DNA of 64,000 bases from Mucilaginibacter sp. Its GTDB lineage: Bacteria; Bacteroidota; Bacteroidia; Sphingobacteriales; Sphingobacteriaceae. Shown here piece after piece: positions 16,940-25,573 of this stretch. The DNA lies in contig JARLHA010000043.1 of NCBI GenBank assembly GCA_031292485.1, forward strand, positions 62,001-126,000, written 5' to 3'. The number at the start of each line of letters is the position of its first letter. The stretch's first letter is position 1. The translations under genes were made by a program, and so were the position numbers. The notes beneath the pieces were generated by a model. The model was given only the letters and a program-made list of their open reading frames with translations, had not been told where the DNA came from and searched no databases.

Positions 16940-19900
16940 TTATAATCCTACGTTTAAACCAACTATGTATGTACGGGCCTGCGGATAGAAGCCCTGGTCG
17001 ATACTGCCTGAAATGTCTGGATCATACCCAGTGTATTTGGTAAAGGTTATCAGGTTTTGGCCGGTCAGGTAAACACGCAGATTTTGCAGACCGATCTTTT
17101 TCGCCCAATCCTTTTTAAGGGTATAGCCTAACTGCAGGGTTTTGATACGGAAGTAAGTGCCGCTTTGCAGGTAGAAGCTTGAGTTGTATTCAAAGTTATA
17201 GTTTGCATCGTTATCCGTTAGGCGTGGCCAGGTGTTGGAGGTACCCGGACCGGTCCAGCGGCCAAGAGCTGCTTTGGGGTAGTTCGCGGTAAGGATGTCG
17301 AGGCGGTGTAATCCCTGGAATATTTTGTTACCACCCTCACCCTGACCAAACATCAAAATGTCGAAACCTTTGTATGATGCAGTTAAAGTTAAACCGTACT
17401 GCCAGGTTGGCAACGAACTGCCGATAAATTTACGGTCGTTGTCGTCAATTTTACCATCGCCGTTAAGGTCGGCCCATTTAAAGTCGCCCGGCTGTGCGTT
17501 GGGCTGAATTTTCTGCCCGGTTGATGAGACATAACTGTCTATTTGGGCCTGGGTTTGGAACACACCAAGATTTTGATAACCATAGAAGGAGTTAATCGGG
17601 TAACCAACTTGAGAACGGGTTACGCCACCCTGTATGTTCTGCACGCCTGCGCCGCCAAGATAAAGCTGGCCGGGAGCTAAACGGGTAACTTTATTTTTGA
17701 GGTGTGATATGTTACCGTCGGCACTGAAATTAACTTCGCCAATCTTTTTGTGGTAGCTTAAAGACAACTCCTGTCCGGTATTTTCCATGTCGCCTACGTT
17801 AGCATAAGGGTTGCTGATTGCGCCGACATAGTATGGGATGTTGACCTGCTGAAGGATACCGGTTGTTTTCTTTTTGTACCACTCAACAGTCACGTTGAAA
17901 TCATGGAAGATAACGGCGTCGATACCAACGTTGGTTTGCGAAGTTTGCTCCCATTTCAGATCGGGGTTTGATGGTGCATTAGGACTATAACCGCTGATGT
18001 AGGTGTCACCAGTACCAAAGCTGTAATTACGGCCGCCGCCGATAGTTGAAAGGAAGGCGTTATCAGGCAATGCATCATTACCTACAACACCGTAACCACC
18101 ACGGATTTTCAGGAAGTCCACAACTCCATTTTGCGGCCAGAAAGCCTCTTTTGTTGGCACCCAGCCTAATGATACTGACGGGAAGGTACCATATTTGTGG
18201 TTTTCGCCAAAGCGGGAAGAACCATCGCGGCGAACAACGCCCTGAACAATGTATTTCTCCTGGTAATCGTAATTTAAACGTGCAAACAACGAGCTGATGT
18301 GGTGTGGCTGCCCTTCGCCTCCATAGCCTATGCGCTGAACCGCCGGAATGCTGTAGTTTAATGATGCATCGTTAAAGTTGGTTACGGGCAGGCCGTATTC
18401 GGTAACACCTGAGGAATAACCACCGTTATCAACATAAGCACCCTGTCCTATCAGTACATTCAGGTTATGTTTACCAAAAGTACGGGTGTACGATGCGGTA
18501 TTCTCAAGATTCCAGTTAAATAACCTTGTTTCATCGCGGTTATAATTGTTTTGAGATGATACAGTTGATGCATTCAGATAGTACAATGGCGTAAACGATT
18601 CATCGCCGTAAAATGCTATTTTAGTACCAACGGTTGATTTTATCTCGAGACCAGGGATAGGATCAACTGCGGCAAAGGCATTACCCACAATGTTGTGCGC
18701 CCAGCTGTAGTTGCCCAAACGGGTTTGGATATAGGCAAGCGGGTTGGTTATTTCCTGGCCAACATATTGCGATATACCATAAGGATAACCCTGTGCGTTA
18801 CGCACTACGTTTGCTGTGGTATACGGTGCAGCCGAAGCAACAGTACGATCGGTAACCACTGCAGGGGTAATAGGATCAAGGTTGATGGCCGAGCTTAAGG
18901 GGCCGCCAAATACGCTGTTGGTATTACCCAAACCTATTGATTTGTTGTAAGTGTAACCAATGTTATCGCCAAAGTTTACATATTTCGATGGCTTGTAAGT
19001 TTCGTTGGTTCTAAAGTTTATCCTGTTGTATTTTGATATAGGAGTTGCAACAATGCCTTCCTGACTCAAATAGCCAAATGAGGTGTAATAAGTTGATTTT
19101 TCACTGCCGCCAGACACGCTTAGCTCGTGATCCTGCTCTTTGGCGCTGTTATTGAAGATGTACGACTGCCAGTTGGTACCGGTGCCAAGGGCCGACGGAT
19201 CGCTGAACAATATTGGTTTGCCCGCAGCTGCCAGCGACTCGTTTCTTAAGGTAGCATATTCGGTAGCGTTAAGCAGATCAAGCGTACGTGCAGGAGCAGA
19301 TATGCCAAAATAACCCGAGTAGTTGATTTGCGTACGGCCGGCTTTACCTTTTTTGGTAGTTACCAGGATAACGCCCGCAGCGGCCCGTGTGCCGTAAATT
19401 GCGGCCGAGGCGGCATCTTTCAATACCTCGATAGATTCAATATCCTGTTGGTTAAGATAGCCTATACCGCCGTTATCAACCACTACACCGTCAACAACCC
19501 AAAGCGGATCGTTATTGTTGAAAGTTGTGATACCACGAACGCGTACGGTAGCGCCATCACCGGGCTGGCCGTCATTGGTGGTGATAGTTAAACCAGATGT
19601 ACGGCCCTGTAATATCTGGGCAATATTAACAACCGATTGGTTAGCAAAATCCTTAGAGGTAACTCCCGAGATTGAACCGGTTGTAACGCTTTTCTTTTGC
19701 ACACCGTATCCTACAACTACAACCTCATTCATGCTTCTTATATCATCAAGCAGGGTAACAGTAAAGCTGGTGTTGTCGCCAACCGGCACTTCTTTTTTTT
19801 CATAGCCAACGCTGGTTATCACAAGTATGCTGTTTTGGCTTGCCACATTCAATTTGAATGAGCCGATAACATCAGTTAGCACTCCATTAGTGGTGCCTTT

Positions 19901-20398
19901 TTCGGCGACCGAGACGCCTAGTATAGGATTACCCTGGGCGTCTATTACCTTACCGGTAACCGCGATGCTTGCCTCGGCAGCGCGGTTGACCTTATCGCCA
20001 GGCGAACCATCGGTATTGGCGGGTAATGTGCCAGCGGGCAATTTGCCCAAAACTATGCGGTCTTGCAGTACTTCATAGTCTATACCGTTGTTTTTGAATA
20101 ATTCATCCAACACAACTTTAAGTGGTTGTTCTTTAAAGTTGGCATTTACTTTTTGTGACATATCAACGGTATTTTTGCTGTATATGAACTTGATATCGTT
20201 CTTTTTTTGCAAATAATTTACAACATCAAGCAAGGTTGCATTGTTAAGTGATATGTTTACAGGTTTGTCAAGAATATTTTGTGCCCGCACCGGCGTTGCG
20301 TAAGCAAAGCTGCTTAATACAACGGCTATCAGGATCTGACTAAAGGTGATCTTCATGATTTTAAACCAGGGGATAGGACTTCGTAAACGAAATTTCAT
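16940..20398 (-). CDS. SusC/RagA TonB-linked outer-membrane transporter with STN domain
   Basis: A 1152-residue TonB-dependent transporter for oligosaccharide uptake. In order: signal peptide (ATPVRAQ, about residue 40), secretin/TonB short N-terminal (STN) domain at about 45-115 (VVNYLQKKNDIKFIYS), CarboxypepD_reg domain at about 148-220, TonB plug (EVVVVGYGVQKK; VRVRGITTFNNNDPLWVVDG) at about 225-345, then the beta-barrel. The STN domain marks it as a signalling transporter that contacts the FecR anti-sigma factor encoded just upstream. A second Met at residue 15 (20356), before the hydrophobic stretch, is a possible start. Confidence 0.96.
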   Translation of the reverse strand: MKFRLRSPIPWFKIMKITFSQILIAVVLSSFAYATPVRAQNILDKPVNISLNNATLLDVVNYLQKKNDIKFIYSKNTVDMSQKVNANFKEQPLKVVLDELFKNNGIDYEVLQDRIVLGKLPAGTLPANTDGSPGDKVNRAAEASIAVTGKVIDAQGNPILGVSVAEKGTTNGVLTDVIGSFKLNVASQNSILVITSVGYEKKEVPVGDNTSFTVTLLDDIRSMNEVVVVGYGVQKKSVTTGSISGVTSKDFANQSVVNIAQILQGRTSGLTITTNDGQPGDGATVRVRGITTFNNNDPLWVVDGVVVDNGGIGYLNQQDIESIEVLKDAASAAIYGTRAAAGVILVTTKKGKAGRTQINYSGYFGISAPARTLDLLNATEYATLRNESLAAAGKPILFSDPSALGTGTNWQSYIFNNSAKEQDHELSVSGGSEKSTYYTSFGYLSQEGIVATPISKYNRINFRTNETYKPSKYVNFGDNIGYTYNKSIGLGNTNSVFGGPLSSAINLDPITPAVVTDRTVASAAPYTTANVVRNAQGYPYGISQYVGQEITNPLAYIQTRLGNYSWAHNIVGNAFAAVDPIPGLEIKSTVGTKIAFYGDESFTPLYYLNASTVSSQNNYNRDETRLFNWNLENTASYTRTFGKHNLNVLIGQGAYVDNGGYSSGVTEYGLPVTNFNDASLNYSIPAVQRIGYGGEGQPHHISSLFARLNYDYQEKYIVQGVVRRDGSSRFGENHKYGTFPSVSLGWVPTKEAFWPQNGVVDFLKIRGGYGVVGNDALPDNAFLSTIGGGRNYSFGTGDTYISGYSPNAPSNPDLKWEQTSQTNVGIDAVIFHDFNVTVEWYKKKTTGILQQVNIPYYVGAISNPYANVGDMENTGQELSLSYHKKIGEVNFSADGNISHLKNKVTRLAPGQLYLGGAGVQNIQGGVTRSQVGYPINSFYGYQNLGVFQTQAQIDSYVSSTGQKIQPNAQPGDFKWADLNGDGKIDDNDRKFIGSSLPTWQYGLTLTASYKGFDILMFGQGEGGNKIFQGLHRLDILTANYPKAALGRWTGPGTSNTWPRLTDNDANYNFEYNSSFYLQSGTYFRIKTLQLGYTLKKDWAKKIGLQNLRVYLTGQNLITFTKYTGYDPDISGSIDQGFYPQARTYIVGLNVGL

Positions 20399-20486
20399 AT
20401 ATTTGTTTCTGTTTCTTTGTTAAAAATGAGACAATTAAAGCCCTCGCACCATTAAAAATGGCGTTCTTCAAAGTGGGCTAAGCTTG

Positions 20487-20525
20487 AACTTAGGAGTGGT
20501 CGCAACACTTCTAAGTTCTTTTTTT
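20487..20525. terminator. Hairpin with T-run in the fecR-susC spacer
   Basis: AACTTAGGAGTG at 20487-20498 pairs with CACTTCTAAGTT at 20506-20517 (11 of 12 positions, 7-base loop). On the plus strand it is followed by CTTTTTTT, the form of an intrinsic terminator, although both neighbouring genes run on the minus strand. It may end an antisense transcript from the susC leader or act as a leader structure for susC. Confidence 0.5.
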
Positions 20526-20634
20526 GCCGTTACCAAAACATGTAAAGGCTTGCGGGTCGGTGAGGTTATGTTTGTAGCTTTTTTTCCATCTGTTGTGTGA
20601 TTTACTTGATTAATAATTGGTTTGTTAAACGGGT

Positions 20635-21696
20635 TTATTGGAGTTCGATCCCGTCGTCGCTTATCTCGTAATTGATATTAAGGGATTTCTTTAATGCCTC
20701 AAGCACATCGGGCAGGTTTAAACCTGTCATATCGGCATTGAGTATGTAGCGATTAAGCCTGTCATTCTTAACCACAATATGAACATGAAACTTTGAGTTA
20801 AGCACCGGGACTATCTCACGGATAGGCTTATTATCAAACGACAGATTTACGTGCTTCCATATCTGCATAGCGTTCTCATCGGCAACACCTTCTGTTTGCG
20901 GCATAAGTGGTTTCTGATCTGTCAGGTATACCACTTTTTGGTGCGGATACAGCATAACCTCGCCTTGTTCAAGTTTTAGCGATGGCTGAGGGCCGTTATC
21001 CGTTGTTTTGAGGCTTACCGAAACTTTCCCAGTCATTACCGATACCTCGGCCGGGCTGTTGCGATTATTATCGCGCACCAGGAAGCTGGTGCCCCAAACC
21101 TTAGTAATGATGGAGGGGCTATTGATGATAAATGGGCAATTTGGATTTTTAGTGACCTCAAAAAAACCTTCGCCCGAAATGGTAACCATCCTTGATTTTG
21201 TGTCAAAAACTTCGGGATAGGTTAATTGCGAGTTTGGTTTAAGCCATACAATACTATGATCAGGCAGGATGGCTTTATATACCTGGTCTGAATTATTGGT
21301 AATGGATTGAATCTGTTTGGTGCTTACATTGGCAGCAGTTTCATTTGCGCCAAACGGCGTGTGATGGGTGGTGAATATGTAGGTAGCACCGGCTATTAAT
21401 AAAACTGCGGCGGCACCTGCAATAGTATACCAGCGGCTGAAGATGCTACGGCGCGGGAGTTGGTCAGCTTCGGTATCATCATTTTCTTCGAGACCCGTAT
21501 CTACGCCAATAGTTTGAAGTATGTGATTATAAAGTTTTTCTTCAAGGGCTTTTTCTTCGGCCAGACTTATACCCGAAACGTAATCATCGTTACGCTCGAA
21601 CGAGCGATACCAGGCTTTTACCTGTTCCACTTCATCGGGAGTACAATTACCTTTAATATACCGTTCCAGTATTTCGACGGATATAGCTTCTTCCAT
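20635..21696 (-). CDS. FecR family anti-sigma factor
   Basis: A 353-residue inner-membrane anti-sigma factor. The cytoplasmic N-terminus (MEEAISVEILERYIKGNCTP) is followed by a single membrane helix at about residues 87-105 (TIAGAAAVLLIAGATYIF), a periplasmic FecR domain (SDQVYKAILPDHSIVWLKPN; GEGFFEV) and a DUF4974-type C-terminal domain. I chose the ATG at 21696; 15 extra residues to 21741 look non-coding. It should hold the adjacent ECF sigma factor inactive until the SusC STN domain signals substrate. Confidence 0.93.
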   Translation of the reverse strand: MEEAISVEILERYIKGNCTPDEVEQVKAWYRSFERNDDYVSGISLAEEKALEEKLYNHILQTIGVDTGLEENDDTEADQLPRRSIFSRWYTIAGAAAVLLIAGATYIFTTHHTPFGANETAANVSTKQIQSITNNSDQVYKAILPDHSIVWLKPNSQLTYPEVFDTKSRMVTISGEGFFEVTKNPNCPFIINSPSIITKVWGTSFLVRDNNRNSPAEVSVMTGKVSVSLKTTDNGPQPSLKLEQGEVMLYPHQKVVYLTDQKPLMPQTEGVADENAMQIWKHVNLSFDNKPIREIVPVLNSKFHVHIVVKNDRLNRYILNADMTGLNLPDVLEALKKSLNINYEISDDGIELQ

Positions 21697-21779
21697 AAAA
21701 TGAGATACAATTGGTTCTATAGTACATGACGTATCAACCACAGTGTATCCCCTACACTCTGCAAAAAAAAATAAAAAAA

Positions 21780-22364
21780 TTATTTAAACAATATCAGGGC
21801 TATAACAGGCAGGTAATGACTAAGCCCTACACGCAGGCGTTTGAGTGCCTTGCTGAGATGATTTTCGACGGTTTTTTCTGATATGCCCAGCATCAGCGCA
21901 ATTTCTTTATTGCTTTTGTATTCGTTGCGGCTAAGCTCATACACCTGACGGCATTTATCGGGCAGCAGGCTAACTTCGGTTTCAATAGCGTAAGTCAGAT
22001 CGCGCAGCATTATGGTGTCTTCGGTGGCGTTATCGGCTTCAGCGCGTGTCACCATCATGGCCTCACGGTGACGGTTACGGACCATCTCTTTGCGATACTG
22101 ATCAATAACCCGGTTGGTAACGGCATTATATAGGTACCCGCCAACGGTTGAGTTTATCTGGCGGGCATGGCGCTGTAGCCAAAGATTGGCAAACAACTCC
22201 TGCACTATCTCTTCGGCAAGCTCTTTACTGCTTAAACGCTTGTAAGCCTCGGCATACAATTTTTTCCAATAGCGGCTGTACAGTTCCTTAAACGCACCCA
22301 ATTTGTCCTGTCTTATCAGCACAAGCAACTCATCATCCGACAACCTGGAAATATCTCCTATCAT
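21780..22364 (-). CDS. ECF-type RNA polymerase sigma factor
   Basis: A 194-residue sigma-70 factor of the FecI-like Bacteroidota group. Region 2 is at about 25-90 (AFKELYSRYWKKLYAEAYKR; YLYNAVTNRVIDQYRKE) and region 4 at about 125-180 with helix-turn-helix SNKEIALMLGISEKTVENHL. It is followed by fecR after 83 bases. It most likely activates the susC promoter. It has the C-terminal hydrophobic tail (YLPVIALILF) often seen in this group. Confidence 0.95.
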   Translation of the reverse strand: MIGDISRLSDDELLVLIRQDKLGAFKELYSRYWKKLYAEAYKRLSSKELAEEIVQELFANLWLQRHARQINSTVGGYLYNAVTNRVIDQYRKEMVRNRHREAMMVTRAEADNATEDTIMLRDLTYAIETEVSLLPDKCRQVYELSRNEYKSNKEIALMLGISEKTVENHLSKALKRLRVGLSHYLPVIALILFK

Positions 22365-22543
22365 GTGTTAAACCAAAGCCTACTAATAGATTGAAAAAAA
22401 AGGCCTGCTAAACTAAGCAATAATTACCATAATTTTGCAAACATCACCTCCATTTATATATAAGTTTTTGGATAACTTTTGGTAAAATAGTATTACCTGG
22501 TTATGGAAGCAATGTATTGTTTTTTTTTGCGGTTGGACTATAT

Positions 22544-22822
22544 TTATAAACACCAAGTTCGGGAAAGAAAAACCAGAAATTGCCAAACCTGTCTTTTTTT
22601 TATATTATAAATGCCAAAATTACCCGGAATTGAAAGATTAGATAATGTACTATCACGAAAGCGCCCTAATTTGCTATTCCAGTTGGCAGGCAGGGATTCC
22701 CTGCCGGAAGTAGTTTCGGCGCGTTTACCATTTACAGTAATACGCAAATAGATGGGCATTGGCCCGTTTTCATAATTTTTTGGCCTCTTTAAATAAAAGA
22801 GCAAGCTGAATGTGGTCTTCAT
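22544..22822 (-). pseudogene. Remnant of a tyrosine recombinase (N-terminal Arm DNA-binding domain only)
   Basis: The first 45 or so residues (TFSLLFYLKRPKNYENGPMP, then IYLRITVNGKRAETTSGRES) match the Arm-DNA-binding domain that opens Bacteroidota integrases of about 400 residues. After that the sequence changes to a short unrelated tail, and no core-binding or catalytic domain follows. It lies about 250 bases beyond the 3' end of tRNA-Ser, where such elements integrate. I read it as the debris of an excised or decayed mobile element. Confidence 0.75.
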
Positions 22823-22928
22823 ACGGTTTTAAGCGTTAAAAAGTGAAACAAAAATAAGCTTGCAATTAGAACTTTACAAGATGTTCAACACTTCAAAATG
22901 TTGAATACCAAATAGATACGTACATACC

Positions 22929-22960
22929 GGTGAGTAGGAGAATCCCTGAAATTACTCACC
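22929..22960. other. Inverted repeat GGTGAGTA ... TACTCACC, possible integrase arm sites
   Basis: Perfect 8-bp arms at 22929-22936 and 22953-22960 with a 16-base spacer, lying between the integrase remnant and tRNA-Ser. A further GGTGA occurs at 22988-22992. These may be old arm-type or core sites of the lost element. No second att copy is recognisable in the window. Confidence 0.35.
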
Positions 22961-23018
22961 GAATTACGCACTTTTTTGTTGCGATTTGGTGACCATTTTA
23001 GGGTTTTAGTTTAAAAAC

Positions 23019-23051
23019 AAAAGCCTGCAATCATTTGATTTGCAGGCTTTT
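23019..23051 (-). terminator. Terminator of tRNA-Ser
   Basis: AAAAGCCTGCAA and TTGCAGGCTTTT form a perfect 12-bp stem 22 bases beyond the tRNA 3' end. The A/T ends make it a terminator on either strand. Confidence 0.8.
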
Positions 23052-23072
23052 ATCTGTTTTTTATATTGAATT

Positions 23073-23162
23073 TGGCGGAGAGCTAGGGATTCGAACCCCA
23101 GGAACCTTTCACAGTTCAACAGTTTTCAAGACTGCCGCAATCGACCACTCTGCCAGCTCTCC
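23073..23162 (-). tRNA. tRNA-Ser (anticodon UGA)
   Basis: Acceptor stem GGAGAGC/GCTCTCC, discriminator G and an encoded CCA end are all visible on the minus strand. The anticodon loop CTTGAAA gives UGA (bases 23126-23128), there is a long variable arm as in class II tRNAs, and the T-arm is GGGGTTCGAATCCC. About 90 bases including CCA. Confidence 0.97.
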
Positions 23163-23417
23163 GGGGGCAAAAGTACAAATCCGCGCCGAATTGACAAACT
23201 CGATGTTAAGTTTTTTGCAACAAATAGTTAAGTAATTGATTGTCTGAATATTTAATAATAAAATTAGTGTCAAATCAGTATAATCTTACTATTTAAGAGG
23301 AGTTTTATCCTTAAAAACAGTGCTAAATATTATCAAAATCGGCGTTTAAGATACGTCATATTCGCATAACCTGTATTAAATATGGGGGTATACCGGTGTG
23401 GGGTGTATTAAAACCCA

Positions 23418-24758
23418 TCAAAATAATCCCAAAAACTTCTTCCTTTTTTTATGGTGTTTTTTCTTTTGATCCGCCAATTTTGATATTTTACTAATGGAAT
23501 CATTAGCGGGTATATTGATTCCCGATGTATCCTTTTTTACATTAGCTGAATCTGGAAAAGTTTCTTTTCTCATCGGCCGCTTTTGAAAGGATGTTTCCAG
23601 ATTATGCGGAATTAGTTTTGTTGAAGAAGTACCTCCCACGGGCAAATAAGTGTTATTTTTTTTAATAAAAACAGGACGTCCCAGTGCGATGATCCCTATC
23701 AAAGCTAATAGTACCAAACCGCCAAGCAAATATTTGGATACTAGTACACCTTTGTTTTTTTCCACCGCTTGCTCCCGGTACATTTTTATAAGACTTCGCA
23801 GTTGTTCGTTCTCGGTTTTCAAAATTGCTCTATCGGCCTCATCTGGCAATGCCGAAGTACTGTTAAGCACCAGGGTTTCGTGGAGCTCCATCCCGTTGCT
23901 GTACCGTCCGTCTGGCCGCTTTTCAAGACACCGCGCCACCATATTCAACAACCATGCGGGCACGGCCATTTCATGCTCCTGTTTTGCCGCACTCCAGCCT
24001 TCCGGGATATTTTGCTGCCGCAGCTCCATTATATCCGGAACAGGCACTTCCATATGCGATATCATCACCGAATTTCGGGCCGTTTCCCCATTGTCTTTCA
24101 GCTGAAAAGGCACCTGGCCCGTTAGCAGTTCGAATAAGATTACACCGTAGCTGTAAATATCTGTTTGAAAAAGCATCTGCCCTTCGTTTTGTTCGGGGGC
24201 CATAAACTCTATTGCCCCTGCATGGCGCATACTGCTCCGGCGCTCTTCATCTGACATTACCGAAAGCCCGAAATCAAGCAGCACATAATTGCCTGAATGG
24301 ATATTGAATTTTACATTATTGCTTTTAATATCGCCATGTTTTACACCAACCTTGTGACAATGCGATATAGCACAAGCTAATTGATCTGCAACCTTTATAA
24401 CTTCCTTTATTGTAAAAATTCGTTCGTGCGGGGGTTTCAGCAACTCTTCAAGGTCGGGACCCTCAATAAATTCCATTTCAATATAGGGAAGAGAACCACT
24501 TTCTGTGATACCAAAATTGAGTATTTTAACAACGTTGGGGTTGGGTATTTCGTTAACTTTTTTAAGTTTTTCTACCTCGTTCAAAAATTTCAGGTAGTTT
24601 TTATCTTCAGCGCTTTCGGCGTAAATGGGTGTCGGGAGGATTTTTACCGCGCTGAGGACAGGGCCCATCCGGCGCCCCTTGTATACCGACCCCTGGCCGC
24701 CCGTTCGTAAAGCGCCCATATTTTCAAGGCCTTCTGCTATTGTAAATATTTTACCCAT
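23418..24758 (-). CDS. Membrane-anchored Ser/Thr protein kinase (Hanks type), operon-distal copy
   Basis: A 446-residue kinase. The Gly-rich loop is GGQGSVYKG (about 19-27), the ATP-binding Lys is in SAVKILP, the catalytic loop is HGDIKSNN (Arg of HRD replaced by Gly, an RD-minus kinase), the metal loop is DFGLS and the APE-type motif is MAPEQ. After the kinase domain (to about 290) there is a short coiled segment, a membrane helix at about 349-367 and a Lys-rich extracytoplasmic or juxtamembrane tail ending KKHHKKRKK. There are no PASTA repeats. It overlaps the upstream FHA gene by 8 bases and is a close paralogue of the kinase at 32214-33548. Confidence 0.93.
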   Translation of the reverse strand: MGKIFTIAEGLENMGALRTGGQGSVYKGRRMGPVLSAVKILPTPIYAESAEDKNYLKFLNEVEKLKKVNEIPNPNVVKILNFGITESGSLPYIEMEFIEGPDLEELLKPPHERIFTIKEVIKVADQLACAISHCHKVGVKHGDIKSNNVKFNIHSGNYVLLDFGLSVMSDEERRSSMRHAGAIEFMAPEQNEGQMLFQTDIYSYGVILFELLTGQVPFQLKDNGETARNSVMISHMEVPVPDIMELRQQNIPEGWSAAKQEHEMAVPAWLLNMVARCLEKRPDGRYSNGMELHETLVLNSTSALPDEADRAILKTENEQLRSLIKMYREQAVEKNKGVLVSKYLLGGLVLLALIGIIALGRPVFIKKNNTYLPVGGTSSTKLIPHNLETSFQKRPMRKETFPDSANVKKDTSGINIPANDSISKISKLADQKKKHHKKRKKFLGLF

Positions 24759-25548
24759 TTTTATTTTCTTCCGAACGATAACTGAATTCCAGCACCGCCG
24801 ATTCGCCTAAAATCACCTGGTCGCCCTCGGCAAGTTTATGGCCAATGCTCACCGAATGCAGTTTTACAAGATTTTCAATCAGGGCCGATCTTACTTTTAT
24901 TTTGTTTCGTGGCGGCACGCCGCCCTCATCAGCAAAAAGCATAAAACAGCCGTTATCTTTGTTCCATTCGATATGCGCATGCTGACGGCTCACGTACTTA
25001 TTGCTTCGATTGACGCTTTCGGCATCAAAAGCAATTTGGTTCAGCCTAAAAAAACCATCCTCTACCTGCACGTTTTTGCCGCGGCCAATATTAATCTTCC
25101 CTTCTGACGACTTTATCTGATACTTCTGCTTTTCAGATTCCCCGTTCAACACCCTCAAATAACCAATAGCCGATCTTTGGATCGTATTTTCTTTTGTGCG
25201 GATAAAGATCGCTGCGTTCAGCGAATCAATCTTTGACGCTTCCGGCGGACATTCATCCACGAAATCAACATCCATTTCCCATCCTTCCGGAATATCAAGG
25301 GCATAATCATCGGCAATGCGCTGTATTTCGTTTTTAAACCGGTCTGGCTCTTCTGTGTAAACAGCGGCTTCGTAGATATGTTTTTCTGTACCATTACAGC
25401 CTATAAAAATATTTATCCCTTTAATGTTGCGCCCCTCTCCCCCTTCGGCTTTCTGAAACTCTTGTTTAATAAAGCGCAACAGGGTATCCCGCACGGCCTT
25501 TACATCCTTAGGCCCATTATTTTCATTTTTTTTAAACAGATCGAACAT
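24751..25548 (-). CDS. FHA domain protein
   Basis: A 265-residue cytoplasmic protein. The C-terminal forkhead-associated domain (about 165-260) has the phosphothreonine-binding residues in order: INIGRG, then SNKYVSRQHAHIEW with the Ser-Arg-x-His signature, then the N-containing loop GVPPRNKIKV. The first 120 residues form an alpha/beta region I do not recognise (GINIFIGCNGTEKHIYEAAV), at the place where FhaA has its N-terminal domain. It sits between the SEDS-PBP fusion and the second kinase, so it probably reads threonine phosphorylation made by the two kinases. Confidence 0.9.
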   Translation of the reverse strand: MFDLFKKNENNGPKDVKAVRDTLLRFIKQEFQKAEGGEGRNIKGINIFIGCNGTEKHIYEAAVYTEEPDRFKNEIQRIADDYALDIPEGWEMDVDFVDECPPEASKIDSLNAAIFIRTKENTIQRSAIGYLRVLNGESEKQKYQIKSSEGKINIGRGKNVQVEDGFFRLNQIAFDAESVNRSNKYVSRQHAHIEWNKDNGCFMLFADEGGVPPRNKIKVRSALIENLVKLHSVSIGHKLAEGDQVILGESAVLEFSYRSEENKNG

Positions 25549-25573
25549 AACTAATGCTTATGGTTTCAATAAT

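Noticed and set aside
23035..23235. Plus-strand frame across tRNA-Ser
   Set aside because: It is the translated complement of the tRNA, a common false gene.
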